DNA of 7,896 bases from Bacteroidales bacterium. Its GTDB lineage: Bacteria > Bacteroidota > Bacteroidia > Bacteroidales > P3. Where the stretch lies: the NCBI GenBank assembly GCA_017632095.1, contig JAGBSA010000120.1, forward strand, positions 1 through 7,896, given 5' to 3'. Shown here one piece after another: positions 6,570 to 7,896 of this stretch. Position 1 is the first letter of the stretch; each line of letters opens with the position of its first letter. The position numbers were made by a program, and so were the translations under genes. Under the pieces are notes generated by a model, which worked only from the letters and a program-made list of their open reading frames with translations, searched no databases and was not told where the DNA came from.

Positions 6570-7892
6570 CTACCTTCTTCTTATGTTTTTCATTGCATTA
6601 AACTTGCCACCACTCATCATTTTCATCATCTTACGGGTTTCCTCGAATTGTTTCATCAAACGATTTACTTCTTCTATCGAAGTACCACTTCCCCTTGCTA
6701 TTCTACGACGACGAGAGGTGTCTATCTTTGTCGGATTCTTTCTTTCGTAAGGTGTCATCGAACCAATCATTGCTTCAATTGATTTGAATGCATCATTATC
6801 TATTTCGACATCTTTCATCATTTTACCAACTCCTGGTATCATTCCGACTAAGTCTTTCAAATTTCCCATCTTTTTAATTTGGGCAATCTGAGAAATAAAG
6901 TCATCAAAATCGAACTCATTTGACTTAATCTTTTTAGTAAGTTTTCGAGCCTGTTCCTCATCATACTCAGCCTGGGCTTTCTCTACAAGAGATACAATAT
7001 CACCCATACCTAATATTCTTGAGGCCATTCGATCCGGATGGAAGACATCAAGATCAGCCATCTTTTCTCCAAGACCTACAAATTTAATAGGCTTATTGAC
7101 TACATGCTTTATTGTTAATGCTGCACCACCTCTTGTATCTCCATCAAGCTTTGTAAGAACGACTCCATCGTAATCAATCTTCTCATTGAAAGCTTTTGCA
7201 GTGTTTACAGCATCTTGACCAGTCATGGAGTCAACAACAAACAATGTTTCGTTAGGGTTTACAGCTTGTTTAACATTGTAAATTTCCTCCATCATTTGTT
7301 CGTCAACTGCCAAACGGCCAGCTGTATCGACGATTACAACATCAAGAGATTTTGATTTTGCATATTGAACAGCATTTTGTGCAATTTTAACTGGCTCTTT
7401 TGAACCTTCCTCTGTGTAAACTTCAACACCAATCTGTTCTGCCAAAACCTTTAATTGATCTATAGCAGCTGGTCTATAAACGTCGCCAGCAACCAATAGG
7501 ACTTTCTTATTCTTCTTTGTCTTTAAGAAATTTGCAAGTTTAGCAGAAAAAGTTGTCTTTCCGCTACCTTGTAAACCTGCAATAAGAATTACACTTGGCT
7601 TTCCGTTTAGATTAATCCCTTGGCTCTCTCCTCCCATCAGTTCTGTAAGCTCGTCTTTCACGATCTTAACCATCAATTGTCCCGGTTCAACAGCTGTCAA
7701 TACGTCTTTACCTAACGCTTTCTCCTTAACAGTAGCACAAAATTCCTTTGCAATCGAATAACTTACATCAGCATCAATCAGAGCCTTACGAACCTCATTT
7801 AGAGACTCCGCAATATTTATCTCATTTATTTTTCCCTTACCCTTAATTATCTTAAAGGCTTTATCGAACTTTTCCGAAAGATTCTCAAACAT
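6570..7892 (-). CDS. ffh: Signal recognition particle GTPase Ffh (SRP54)
   Basis: Ffh binds signal sequences emerging from the ribosome together with SRP RNA and delivers the complex to FtsY at the inner membrane. The 440-residue protein is complete. It has an N-terminal helical N domain (about 1-90) followed by the G domain: P-loop GLQGSGKTT (106-114), DVYRPAA (137-143), DTAGR (189-193), TKLDGD (247-252) and GLGE (273-276). The methionine-rich M domain runs from about 300 to 440. Within it, KMGNLKDLVGMIPG (341-354) corresponds to the finger-loop region, and SRRRRIARGSG (393-403) is the SRP-RNA-binding signature. The ATG lies 4 bp from the window edge, so its promoter and the gene before it are not visible. 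folD follows after 4 bp. No SRP RNA gene is seen in this window. Confidence 0.97.
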   Translation of the reverse strand: MFENLSEKFDKAFKIIKGKGKINEINIAESLNEVRKALIDADVSYSIAKEFCATVKEKALGKDVLTAVEPGQLMVKIVKDELTELMGGESQGINLNGKPSVILIAGLQGSGKTTFSAKLANFLKTKKNKKVLLVAGDVYRPAAIDQLKVLAEQIGVEVYTEEGSKEPVKIAQNAVQYAKSKSLDVVIVDTAGRLAVDEQMMEEIYNVKQAVNPNETLFVVDSMTGQDAVNTAKAFNEKIDYDGVVLTKLDGDTRGGAALTIKHVVNKPIKFVGLGEKMADLDVFHPDRMASRILGMGDIVSLVEKAQAEYDEEQARKLTKKIKSNEFDFDDFISQIAQIKKMGNLKDLVGMIPGVGKMMKDVEIDNDAFKSIEAMIGSMTPYERKNPTKIDTSRRRRIARGSGTSIEEVNRLMKQFEETRKMMKMMSGGKFNAMKNIRRR

Positions 7893-7896
7893 AATA

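Overview
The window carries six protein-coding genes and looks like a chromosomal stretch of a low-GC Bacteroidota, probably Bacteroidales. This is inferred from three things: AT-rich intergenic DNA, the adjacent ffh-folD pair, and the fused two-subunit flavoprotein of the Nfn / 'DHOD-B NAD-binding subunit + NADPH-glutamate synthase' type. The species cannot be named from the sequence. No rRNA, tRNA, CRISPR array, transposase or other mobile element is visible.

Left region (1-1888, plus strand): a protein made almost entirely of 14 tandem 42-residue tetratricopeptide (TPR) units of the kinesin-light-chain type, with no insertion or deletion between units. The same frame upstream (from base 2) encodes a further TPR unit that aligns residue for residue but holds two in-frame stop codons (32-34 and 83-85). 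The visible open frame is therefore probably the 3' part of a longer TPR gene that has been broken, or whose start has moved inward. 1889-2131 is a convergent intergenic spacer with two hairpins and a short direct repeat.

Middle region (2132-4878, minus strand): a two-gene unit. A small four-helix membrane protein of unknown function overlaps by 4 bp (ATGA) a 753-residue iron-sulfur flavoprotein. The flavoprotein fuses a PyrK/SudB/NfnA-like module to a GltD/SudA/NfnB-like module. It most likely moves electrons between NAD(H), NADP(H) and ferredoxin. No glutamate synthase large subunit or dihydroorotate dehydrogenase gene lies nearby to support the names such proteins often receive.

Right region (4961-7892, minus strand): queE (7-deazaguanine synthesis for queuosine), then, in transcription order from the right edge, ffh (signal recognition particle GTPase) followed after 4 bp by folD (one-carbon folate metabolism). 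A strong hairpin terminator separates folD from queE. Apart from the ffh-folD and membrane-protein/flavoprotein couplings, the genes look like independent housekeeping functions. The main unexplained items are the damaged 5' end of the TPR gene and the membrane protein coupled to the flavoprotein.
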